From positions 1 to 64,000 of the forward strand of contig JAURVB010007268.1 of NCBI GenBank assembly GCA_033002965.1: a stretch of DNA of 64,000 bases, read 5' to 3'. The DNA is from Piper betle (Eukaryota; Streptophyta; Magnoliopsida; Piperales; Piperaceae). The translations under genes were made by a program, and so were the position numbers. Shown here one piece after another: positions 11,977 to 23,330 of this stretch (the stretch's first letter is position 1; every line of letters begins with the position of its first letter). The notes below the pieces were generated by a model that was given only the letters and a program-made list of their open reading frames with translations, searched no databases and had not been told where the DNA came from.

Positions 11977-14900
11977 ATGGACGGGAAGGTCGACTTGGAC
12001 GCCGCCCGTCGGCTCTCCATCATCGACATCTCCTCCTTCGACGATTGCCTTCTCGACTCCTTTTCCGGTATTCGCATTTGCTCGCTCCAATTTTTCTTTG
12101 GTTTTGGGTTTTTGTTGTTGTTGTTGTTGTTGTTGCTGTTGTTCATGGTTCGTTTTTGTAGAGGATGATAATGGGTTCTGTGGGATCTTTGTGCTTCTAG
12201 TTTGGGTTTCTTGATCTAGTTGCCTACTTGTTTGCAAATGGGTATTGAGCTTGTTAGATGACTATGGAGGTTATAGATTGCTTTTGAGTATGTGTTGGAT
12301 TTAGAAAATGTGGTAGAATGCAAAGTAATCAGAAGTTGGATTTGTGATAGCTGTAGCTGTAGATTTGTGTTCTTTACATTGTTTTTCTACTTTGATGCAA
12401 TGGTATATTGGCTACGGAATTTATTTGATTGGTAGAAATTTTTACTTTTATATGAAATCTGATTCATTGTGTTTTGAGATTTATTTTGAACCAATCTTTA
12501 TGGAAAGCGCGGTTTTGATATGATTTTGCAATTTATGCCATGGGTCTAAATCGATTCCTAGTTTGCTGGGAAGAAAGCATCAGGAAAGTTTCTATATAAT
12601 ATGTTTGTGATATTCCTTGTGTTGTGTTACACTTTGCTTAATAGGAAATTATATTTCTTCAATATTTTGTTTTGTTTTACGCTACTATTATTACCGTTAT
12701 ATTTGAATTTGATCACTAAATTGCAGGATTGGATAGTGATGATCCGGTATCTGATTCATTTGCAAATTCATGTGAAGATGAGAAGACTTATCACGAGAAA
12801 GTCTCAGAAGGAATAGAACCTGTTCTTATGGTTGGCGAGCCACAAGTGATAAATCAAATGAAAAAAGCCACAAACTGTAACCTTCGCAAAAGTTTAGCAT
12901 GGAACAGTGCTTTCTTTGCGAGTGAAGGTGTGCCTCTAGCTGATAGAAACACAATTTTATATTTCTCTATATTAATAGCCTTCATGCAAAACAAGTAGCT
13001 CATTTGCATTCCCAACCTGGTTTTAGGTGTTCTTGATGCTGAGGAACTGGCCATTATTACTAAGACATCCAAAAAGGCATTGATCCCTTGCCTGCCAGAG
13101 ATTGATGAAGATTTAACAAAATCAGCTGAATCAAACACAACAGGCGGTGAAAGTCGGGCTCTGGAAAACCTTGAGGTTGATCTGTTTGAAGATCTAAAAG
13201 CTTCAATGGAAAGATCATTTGCTGAGGAAGGTGATAAATATTCAGATGTTTCTTCATGTTGTAGCAGAAATGGGCAAGAAAAGATTGTTATACCTCCTTC
13301 TACCTGTAAGTAATTTTCTTTCATGCTTGTTATTGCTGGTGCCAAGCCTGGATAATGTAGGAAGTTTGATGTTTGGAAGAGCATCTGACCATCAACTTTT
13401 TCTACTTGTAAATCCCATGGATCATAGATTAGGAAGAAAAAGGTCGAAGAAGAAGAAGCTCTTAAGGCTCATTCTGTACTAAAATTTAGATCAACTGACT
13501 GTTGTGACTACTATTCATTGTCCTTTTGTAGTGTTTGGAACTTGATAACGTGGCTTTTTATCACATCAATATTATCTTATCTTAGCTAGGCTGCTGTCCA
13601 AAGCATGGATATATTGTCACCATTTAGTGCATTTAACATTTAAACTGACGCAAAATCATCATGAACACAAATATAGCATAATCCTTCAACTAGGAAAAAG
13701 GATACTTAGACCCATTATTATGATTCGGTTTTTGCCAATAATTCTTATTTACTTGACCAAAATGCATCTCTGGTACGCTGGTTTTACTTTGATGATAATG
13801 TAACAAGGTTTTCATGGATTCTACTTAAATTGTGATTACAAATCATGTCCGTGCTCTTGCACTTCTGCTGGTTGCATTTTTATATTATTAAAGCAGCATA
13901 TGAGAAGCATAATATTCTCCATAGCTTTGAGTGTAAGTAACAGCATGCCATTGCTTATTGTGGTTTAATTTGATCGGCATTTAGTTTGATACTAACTTCT
14001 TTTTCCAAATTTTTTCCAGCAATACAGAAAGGATCTTTTTCAAGTCAGGTAGGTTATCTTCTCAATAATTGGTGCAGTAAAGTTTGTTGATATAATCATG
14101 TTTATAATCTAGTTACATTTTCAGAGTAAAACCCCTACTCCTCTAAAGAAACAAGCCAGCAGCCGGCCACCCTTGGATAGGAAGCCAAAAGAGGTGGTGC
14201 CTCATCCAGGAATGGTGAGCCTTCTTTCTTCTTTGTTAAATTCTATGTTTTCTGCTTTTCCTTGGCGGGTGACCAGCTGTATATTAAAATCTTGGATAAC
14301 TTATATAGTCAGCTGTAAAAACTGGAGATCAGAAATCTGTTTCAAAGTGCCCTAAGATTATTTTGAGGACACAACCTAATTCAGCTGTACGTGATCAGAG
14401 AATGACTTCAACTGTTCGGTCTACTAGATCTAGCACTGGTGCTGGTACAGTTTTTAAAGTTTGTTATTTTATGATTTTGCTTAGGTCTAATTTTCAATTT
14501 TTTGTGATTACATCAAATTTTCATCTCAGGAAATCGATCACCTGCAACAATTTCTGTAAAACCCACTCTTAACCCCGTTCCTTCAAAAATTATGCCACCA
14601 CCTCTTTCTAGCCCAAAACAAAAGATCTTATCAGGTAACTCGAGAAAGAAATCTGAGTTCAACCGTCTTCCCCAATCCTCTGATTCTAAAAATAAAACTC
14701 CTGTCCGAGTTTCAGCCAAAAAAACTGGAAATTTCAAATTAAAGCATGCAAAAATTCTTGCTGCCCCATCTAATTTCCCTCCATATCACCCTCTAGTTCT
14801 ATTGATAGTCTGTCTTCTGAAGCATCTTCATCAACTCCCACTGCCAACCAAATTCTGAGGTCAAAATCGGACATTCATCTTTTTAGTTCAAATTCTCAAT

Positions 14901-15416
14901 CAAAGACAAGCAGTTCCATCCTTGTCGCAAATAAGCTTACAGATGAGAAAGGTAAACCAGAGAGTGAGACGAGGGAGTTTATTGCAAGTGCCCGTGGACC
15001 AATTTCGGGAAACAGTTCACTACCCCGATCATCAACCAAAATGGTCTCCAGAAGCAAAGTTGATGATAGTGTTCAATTGCAGCTCAAACCATCAGGCCTT
15101 AGGATGCCATCTCCAAAGATAGGATTTTTTGACGCGGTCAGTGCTTTTAGCTTCTCCCAAAGTACAATTCTTGAGTGGCTATGTTGCAGATGATATACTG
15201 TCATGTATCTTGTGTCCTTTTTTGTTGTTCTTGTCTTCTAGTTGTTTGCTCATTATTTCAGGAGAAACATGCATTGCGTATTTCAAAAGTGATACCAAAT
15301 GTTCTTCAAGGTAATATGGCAAGGAATGAAGCTTCTGCCGTTTTTTATTCTGAGAAAAGTGTTGGCTCACATACAGCACATGAAAGTCAGTTACTTGACG
15401 GCGAGAAGGAAAACAG
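11977..15416 (+). CDS. Uncharacterised Ser/Pro/Lys-rich plant protein, exons 1-8, 3' end unresolved
   Basis: I do not recognise this family, but the exon logic is strong. Exons with GT/AG borders and matching phases are 11977-12067, 12727-12927, 13027-13305, 14020-14048, 14125-14214, 14309-14444, 14530-15136 and 15262-15416. The ATG at 11977 is the first after a CT-rich leader and has a good context (GGGATGG). The product opens MDGKVDLDAARRLSIIDIS and then has an acidic stretch (LDSDDPVSDSF, CEDEK, LPEIDEDLTK). A basic, Ser/Pro/Thr-rich centre follows, and a compact motif GLRMPSPKIGFFDA lies near residue 475. About 529 residues are accounted for. No catalytic domain, signal peptide or membrane segment is visible, so it looks largely disordered. 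Exon 7 needs one extra base near 14789-14791 to keep frame, which may be a sequencing error or a real lesion. Possible later exons are at 16595 and 18239. Confidence 0.7.
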
Positions 15417-18400
15417 GTATGTTGCTGACAACTTTATGCTCCATTCTGCATTAATGAGTAGAGATAGAAATTTTTCAATTTTTGTCACCTTTTATAAATA
15501 AACTTGCGACAGTAATAATTTCTGGTTGTAGCTAACAAATAAGCCAAACACTTTTAGTCCAAAGTAGCCAACGTATTTAAGTATGGTAGCAACTAAAAAA
15601 TGATTTACCTACATTCCACAGACAAGAACTTAGGGTTTCAAATTTGGCATATTTCTTTTGATGGAAAATTCTGGAAACCAGTAGTATTTATTGAACTGTA
15701 AAAAGCTTTTCACGAGTGGGAACATGTGATATTCTGAAGGTTGCATTGCCAAAAATGCTGCTGCCAAGCTTGATTAATGGAAAAAATAGTTATAATTTTT
15801 TAAATCACATCTGTAAATGCCAAAACAATTAATAAGAAAAATGGTTGCAAGGACAAGGAAATGAAGGCTCACCTACCGATGTGAGAGCTATATCAAAAAG
15901 CAAGTAACATCTGACCTGCAAATCTGGGATTCTGGCATAATGTTTTGAGTAGAAAAATCTGGGAACCAGAACCACATAAAAAGTGCACTGAAAAATAATT
16001 TTACCATTATAATGCCTCCTAGTATGATTAATAATGAAAGATTGATAATTTTAGTTGCCGGTCCCAAGCTCAGACAAAGGAGGTTTAGCATTAGGAAGGG
16101 CATCCAGCCATAAGAAGAAAAAGAATTTAGAATTTTAGTTGAAAGTTGCCAAAGAATGTCAATAGATGATAGCAACTGAAAAATGGTGTACCTACATTTG
16201 CGACAAGTATAACTGTACCCGGAAATCTGGCATATTGCTTTGAGCTTTCAATGGAAATTTCCTCACATCTAAACTACAGACTAAAATGCAAAGACCCTTT
16301 CACAAGTGGGGATGGACGATATGCAAGGTTGCGTAGTTGAAAAAGAAGTGGAGAAGATAGTTGAAAAGAAGAAATAATGAAATGTTGTTTCACATTTTTA
16401 AATGCCAAACCAATAACGGAAAATGGCTGCAAGGACAAAGAAATGAAGCGTAGATGCAACAGCTAACAAGTTATACTTTTCTATGCACTGAAAATTAAAT
16501 TTATTTTACGTTTGTTGTATAGAACATTGTTATCATCTCTAGGGTTTACGTTTAATGGATGTAATATTCTGTATTGTTTTTTTTCATGCTAAAGATCAAA
16601 TTCGGCATCTAGGTAAAGAAGTAAATTTCCCGCGCAAGTGCGAGAAGTTGGATGGCCATGACTGTTTCAACCCTGCCCACATTTGTGAACGTAATCTCTT
16701 TGTATCTCAAATATCTTTTGGATATATGGTGGATTAATCAAATAGAACAAGTGAAATACCTTATTGTTAAAGCTGGTAAATGCCTAATATTCGCTTTATT
16801 TAAAAACTTGTCGCATTTGTCTGTTAAATTTTTAGGGTTTTTGCAAACTATTTTTTAAAATTTAAAGTTAGAAAGAACTCCAAAAATTTTTTAAGTTAAT
16901 TTCAGTGTATAGGTTCATATGCCATTTTTTGGGGTCGGGTATTATGATACTTGCAAAAAAAAAAGGTTAAAGATTTGATTGGTTGGTATGAACCAACCAT
17001 ATTACACTACCATAAATGGTATGTGTCCAAAGAATTTGATATAAAAAATGAAAATAATTAGTATCAGCTGATACTTTTGTATAAGCTATTTTTAATATTG
17101 ACCGTTAGATTAGAATGACGATTAGATGATGGGGGTATATGCTTGTGCATATTAAAAAAAATTACAGCATATGATTTAAATAAGTGACCAAATTTGAAAA
17201 CAATTGATGTTCTTATATTAGTTGTAGATGATACTTAAGTTCTTTATTAAAAATAGTACAATTCAAGTATTTACTGCAAAAAATAATCATGTTTTCATTC
17301 GAGCATTCTTCACATTGCAAAGCAAATTTCCTATTCCACCACCCTATGACTCAAATAGAAGGTGAATGTGAAGTCTGAAATAACACAAACCTTGAGAAAC
17401 TGCCACAAGGTAGCTGCATTTCTAGCTTCTAATATGTAATAAGTGAAATCAATTCTTTATAAAAAACTAATGAAATCATAAAACTAACAAGTTGAAATTG
17501 ACACGAAGCTAAAAGATGACTGTCGATAAAAACAATGCAAGAAGGTAAAATCAATCTCATACTCTTAAAATGGCTGAAAAATTCAAATAAAGTGAAATAA
17601 AAGCCAAAATAATCACAATTAAAAGATGATATCCTAACTCCTCTCGTGCTTGTGATGTCAAACCTTAAAATTCATGAGTACACGTTAAACGAGGCAACAA
17701 CCATAGTTTAACACTAGGTCACATATAATTCACATCCATATCACGCATAACCAGCCCTACAGGTTCCACATGTACATCATACCTTCGGTTATGAGACCCA
17801 ATGGACAAATAGAGATGCATGAATAATAGCATTTATCAATTACATAAAGTTGTGTGAGTGCATAAGTTGTCTTCAAGAAAAATAAATAAATAAACGAAAG
17901 GCCTCTTTAGTTCAAAATATTTACAATACTGAAAATGTTTATTCACAGTTACACATGCTAATATGTTAAACTTTGAGTATCATTAGGCCATCCACGGCTG
18001 TCCTCTTTATAAATCAGTTTGCATTTTATACTTGAAAGTTTCACAATTCAATTATTTCCTGTGATATAAACATAGAAATAGCCACAATTATTAGAGCTTG
18101 GATGGAGGATCAGCGTAGTTCACATCACTTGGACACAAGTACAGCTTTAGTTGGTCGAAAAAAAAAAATTATTGATAGAAAAGTTTGCAAATAAACTTCC
18201 TGACATAGAATGTTAACTAGTTTGTTGCTTTTTTGTAGATTATTTAGCTCATAAGATTGTAAACACCCTCAATAAGAAAGAACTAACAGAGGTAATCTCT
18301 TCATTTTTACAATTTGTTAGCTGTCGCATTATAAGAGCTCATCACTCCGATGAGGTCAAAACACAACAGCTTATGTATTGTAGCCAGCACTTTGCCTGGT

Positions 18401-18961
18401 AAACATAGCAGCCCGACACTAAATGAATATGACCAAAAGATTTATAATAAGCACAAGAATATCACAAACGATCTTGGTTAGAAAATGACAAAGAATAACT
18501 CATCTATCACACTGTGCAGGGGGAAAACTATAGACACTAAGTTTACCAATAAGGCCTTAAATTGAACAATGAAAAGAAATATGACAGACAAGTAATTTCA
18601 AAAGACTAATCGAGGAGGAGTAAACAAAAGAATTGCTGGCAATCCCCACAGCCAAACTTGGTGTAGATATAAGAACAAGGGGAGAGCTCCAGAATAAGGT
18701 TAAAATGTTAAAATCATAAAGGCACGAATCAGTATTATTTAAACTGATCTATATTTTAACTGGCTAGTCATTATACAGCCAGGCGTCCCCCGTTCTCGCC
18801 CCTTCTGGGTTTCTGGCAAAAGAATCAGAGTCCTAAACATCAACTTCCTTGGGGTGAAGTTCATCACTTGACACCATCTTAGTTGAAGTTGCCAACATCG
18901 CACATAGCCAACTGTAAATGGAAAATAATCCAAAATTGCCAAACTTTATCCTGATGGTAAA
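15417..18961. other. Probable 3' introns/exons of the uncharacterised gene and convergent intergenic DNA
   Basis: After exon 8 the frame requires AG plus one base. A small candidate exon starts at 16595 after CATGCTAAAG; in phase it reads RSNSASR before either a stop or a GTAAAG donor at 16613. A second candidate lies at 18239-18291 (TTTTTTGTAG acceptor, GTAATC donor). Joined in phase it would give a short tail ending ...RLFSS then stop. Neither is certain. The rest is non-coding and AT-rich. A hairpin TGGTTGGT-ATGA-ACCAACCA lies at 16980-16999. The segment 17150-17290 resembles 49320-49480, suggesting a dispersed repeat. Confidence 0.35.
15585..16455 (+). repeat. Three degenerate tandem units (~290 bp) downstream of exon 8
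   Basis: Units at about 15585-15870, 15875-16160 and 16165-16455 share ordered words. These are a GTAGCAACT-AAAAATG head, ACCTACATT, AATCTGGCATAT-GCTTTGAG, TTTCACAAGTGGG, AAGGTTGC, TTTTTAAATGCCAAA and GGTTGCAAGGACAAGGAAATGAAG near the end. The first and third are most alike; the middle one is partial and more decayed. They lie in what is probably an intron of the uncharacterised gene. Confidence 0.65.
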
Positions 18962-21900
18962 TTACTTATTTCTTTTCTTTGCTTCACTGTAAAGCACCAC
19001 TCCAATAACGGTAAGTGTGTAACCAAGCATCCCCGTCACAGATACGGGGTTCCGGAAGATTAAAATTGATATAACCACAGCAACAGCACCCTTTGCATTT
19101 CCCAACACCTACAATAAAGCCAATTAATTAGTTTATCCTCTTGTGTCCCACTGGAATCAAAAATAAATTCCAACCAGAGTGTATCTTTTATGAAGAAGGT
19201 TGGTCTTAGGAGCCACATCAAGTTCTGGATCAATGGAAATGCAATTCATAGGCTTAAAAAGCAGTCAAGATTATCATTAAAAAGCTATTTTTACAAGAGA
19301 GAATTTCACATCATAGCTGTCGTCATTATCTCTTTCTTATCCTACCTGTTGGGGCATGGGTTTATATTACTAATTATACTTGCTACGATAAATAAATCGA
19401 TGACATAGGAGCCATATGTATCTTAAGTTTCCAATGCTTTCCACAGCCTAAAGGGAGACAGATGGAGGTTATAAAGAAAGACATGGAATAAAATTTGAGC
19501 AATGGAATGGTCCACAATAGAATGCAGTAGACAAAAAGAAGAAGGCGGATGAAAAAGAAGAAGGCCTATTAGTATATAGCGGAGAAAAATAAGATAAACA
19601 CAATTGAAAATAAGAAAACATAAAGGGGCAGCACAAGCAAAAGGCTGTTGCCAAGCCCCATAACTAAAGATGTATGACATCAAACATGTGATGATAAAAA
19701 GAGTATGAACACTTAAAGCACCATGAACATGTACAACAATTGCGACAAAGAAAGAAAATGATTAGAAAAACTAGCATTATTTATATGTCATTTTGATTCT
19801 TTGGTAGAGTAACAAAGAACGCAGATAAGCCAAGAACAACATACTTGGAGCGTAAGCGCGCTGGTGTGCTTGGTGACCAGAAAATTTGTCAAGTTCACAA
19901 AATATGCCAGGGCAGAATTGAAAAGCAGGTACCAGACTATTTTAAAGTCATCTCTCGCAAGTGCTAATGTAATACCAACTACATTCTTTTCCATTATGAG
20001 GGTTGCAGGGAGAAGGAAGACAACAGCAATGGGCGCCATATAAAGAAGAAGGTTCATAGAATTGAGCTTGTCCCTAATTCAATAAACAAAAAAATTGCTC
20101 TCATATTTCCCAAACTTGCGTAAATTGCAAGTGCATGAAAAAATTGAAACAAAATGAGATCAAAGATAAAAATAGGCCGTCATATAATTCTTTTAATGTT
20201 CAAAAGAATTGTAAGTCTTTCTGCGCTTATTGCAATTTTCTCATTCAGCCCATACATTGATAACTCCTGGAGCACCCCATATAAAGTTTTATATTGCTTG
20301 GATGTCCAATAGATAAGATCTAAAATTAACAAGAAGCGAAACTCTTTTACTACATGTAAAATAAGTGAAGCTTTTACTTACCCATCAGAAGATAATAATA
20401 TCCCCTGGACAACGGATTTCAGTGCTCTAGCACCAGTAGCAAGTACACAGATTATAAATCCAAATAAATGGAAGCTTGGCTCACCCTACAATAGCATAAA
20501 ACCATATGTAAGGAGAATTGCAGAACACAGAAAACATAATTATACACTATACCATAGTAATAAGTTCAATACACTGTTGAAAAATAACAACTTCGCAGAT
20601 AGATAACACAGGAAATGAGTTGTTTATGTTGTACTGTTAGAATTTACGACATTTTTCCAAATATTTGCGTTGATTAATATTTGAGGCAACAATATGAAAA
20701 GGTCCCATATGTGTGTGATCAGAAGTCGTCCTCTCATACAACCTCATTAAACAGGGTAAGCAAACAATTATCTCAAGTTCATACACCGGTTCCAATCAAT
20801 TATAAGCCAGTATTTCAATCAGAAAATTACCAAACTTGATTGAGCCTAGCTACAAATCCAATCAAACAGACAATGATAACAAACAGATGAACCGTGCCCC
20901 TGGTAAGAGCCATGAACATTTAAGCAGGGATAAAATCTTTACTATGTTCTACAACTAATTGAGTTATTTTGTTAGTTCGTGAAGATAATGATGGAAAGTT
21001 GAGGAAAGAGGCCACTGGGCACCAACCGCCATGACCGAACAGAGTAATAAGATAAGGCTCAAGTTGTTTTTCTGGCTTAAAAGGGTCTATAATTTGCAGT
21101 ATTCATTCTGAAAGACACAAGAAGGTAAGATATATAATCAAGAATAATAGGAAAGAAAATCTGTTACTGACTACATAAATTGATCAAAAATGTTGGGAAA
21201 GTGTGATTACTTATCCATAAGAAGGAAGCTAGAGATCCATGGATGAGATTAGAGATAGTATTAGAAGCTAGTTGAAAATTTAAGCATTAGAGCATGCTTG
21301 AAAGCATAGAAATAGCGCCACTAAAATGTTGTGAGAGTATTTGTTGGGTTTTGCAGATCCAACTGAAATGTAAAAAGGATTGGGGATTGGTTGTCAGTAA
21401 GAGGAAAATTTCAAAAGAATGTGACAGCTCAGCTGAGACCCAACAATATATAATGAAGTCTCCAAATGTATGATCTTAAAGAAGAAAGCAAGCTACCAGC
21501 AATGATGGAGCAGTCTGCCGTCTCACAAGTAACTGAGAAAATTTGTGTTAAGAGAAGCAATAACTTGTATATTACTATATCAGAATCTTGATGCAATTCA
21601 AGCATATTTCTTTTAATTAAAAAGCTATGACCAAGAAAATTATTGTTAGAGGCCACTTAATTATCCAACAAAAGTAAAGAGTTTGTCAAAAAAAAGTTTT
21701 TCCGTAATATATTTGCCAAGATGAAAGTGTAAATTTGGACTAAGAGCTAGGATCAAAGCACAGATCTTCAAGTCCATACATGTCAGCTCTTCTCATCTCC
21801 AATCAGAAAGCACAAGGCCAAAAAATGTAAGGTTTTCTGCTAATAGAAGCATACTTATCCTCAAATCACCCTATACTTCACCTTCAAAGCTCAATCCAAA

Positions 21901-23033
21901 CAAAATTTGTATCCAAAATAAAAAGCCCCAACAATTCAAATTCACTTCTCGATTCAGTCAGCTTTTTAAATAACCGTACAATTAAGCTAATCAACAAAAA
22001 TTCTCACTGCAAAATCATAGACTTCTAAATCAATTCATTGTATCCAGCTAACTAATCATTCTAAATCGATTTACGAAAAAGCTAAAGATTCACTCAAATT
22101 AACTTCTCAAGCTATAAAGATCAATATATCTTAGAAATCAAACACAACACAGAATTCAAGTCAAAGTTAAAACCAACCCATAACAATTCAGCTAATTCAA
22201 CAATATTTCTCCCTTCAAAATCACACACCCCTAAAATCAATTCATCATATCCAGCTAATTAACCATCCCAAATATTTTCTTTTTTTTAAAAAAAAGCTAA
22301 AGATTCACTCAAATTCGCCTGTCAAGCTATAAAGATCAATGTCTTCGATATCAATCACAACACAGAATTCAAGGCAGAGCTAGAATTCAGCTCATTAACA
22401 AAAGTCCTCACTTCAAAATCATTCAATACTGCAATCAATTCATTATACCCAACTAATCAATCATCCCAAGTAAGATCACCTTTTTTCAAAGGACAAGCTA
22501 AACCTTCTTTCAGATCACAACAACAACAACAACAAAGGAATAAAAAGGGAGAGACACGGAGAGCTCAGAGAGAGACGCACCCCACTAGCAATGACGACGC
22601 CGGTGACGACCGGGACGAGCGTCACGTAGGTGAGCCAGGCCTCCCTCTTCACCGTCATCAGATACGCAAACACGGCAGTGAAGAAGGGCGTCGTAGCCCC
22701 AATCGCCTGGTTGAACGACACCGGCAGGTACCGGAGCGAGACATTCCCACTGACCACCGAGCCGCAGAAAATGGCGGACAGAGCAGCGATCTTGAAGAAC
22801 TGCGGCCGGGATCGCACCGCCTGCATGGGGACGAGCCGCATCCACGCGATGGCGATGTAGCTGAGCAGGGAGCAGGCGGTCATGTGGCACATGGTGAGAA
22901 AGATCGGGTACCGGAAGCCATAGTTGCTCAGCAGGTACTTGTTGAGGAGGAGGACGCCGATGTTGGAGGCGTACCAGGAGACGACGAGACCCACGGTGAA
23001 CAGCCGGTTCGACCCCTTCGCGTCCGACCCCAT
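18962..23033 (-). CDS. Nucleotide-sugar / sugar-phosphate transporter, NST-KT/D group (UUAT1-like)
   Basis: Four exons on the minus strand, all with GT/AG borders and consistent phases: 23033-22581, 20485-20382, 20073-19845 and 19108-18962. The joined product is 310 residues, the usual length for the Arabidopsis At3g11320/At5g05820/UUAT1 group. It has the triose-phosphate-translocator/EamA fold with about ten membrane segments. Family hallmarks visible are [18 protein letters not shown] near residue 20, [29 protein letters not shown] and KREAWLTY in exon 1. Exon 2 has [10 protein letters not shown], exon 3 has [15 protein letters not shown], and exon 4 has [14 protein letters not shown] and ends in a basic KKRNK tail. 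Related proteins sit in the Golgi membrane and exchange UDP-sugars for nucleotide monophosphate for cell-wall polysaccharide synthesis; the substrate here is inferred only. The gene looks intact. An in-frame upstream ATG at 23312 would add 93 Pro/Ser/Arg-rich residues; I chose 23033 because homology starts there. Confidence 0.93.
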
Positions 23034-23330
23034 TCCGATCGAATCAATCCCTATTCGCCGCCGCCGCCGTCTCGGTCGCCGAAGATGGGAGCAGCTCCGG
23101 CGAGGGGATGGGGGAGGGAGGGGCAAAGGTGGGAGCTTTATGAAGGGGGTGGATCTGGGGTGGTAACATGATGGGAAAGGTGCGGACTTTGTAGGGGAGG
23201 GTGGTGGTGGAGGGTGGCGATGGCGCTCCCCACTGCGCAGACACGGGGTAGGAAATGGAGAAGAAGAAGAGGTTGAGGGAGGGAGGGGAGCGACAGAGAC
23301 AGGGTGGGCCATGGCCTAATCAAACTCGAA
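23034..23330 (-). promoter_or_regulatory. Leader region of the transporter gene with in-frame upstream ATG
   Basis: GC/CT-rich sequence, sharply different from the AT-rich DNA beyond 23330, consistent with the 5' untranslated leader. The ATG at 23312 (context GGCCATGGCC) is in frame with the main start and no stop lies between them. The intervening 93 codons are rich in Pro, Ser and Arg. It is either untranslated leader with open frame by composition, or a genuine N-terminal extension. Confidence 0.45.

Noticed and set aside
14315..14335. Acceptor CAG at 14312 for exon 6
   Set aside because: Using it gives an immediate stop in the required phase; the TATAG acceptor at 14308 keeps the frame open.
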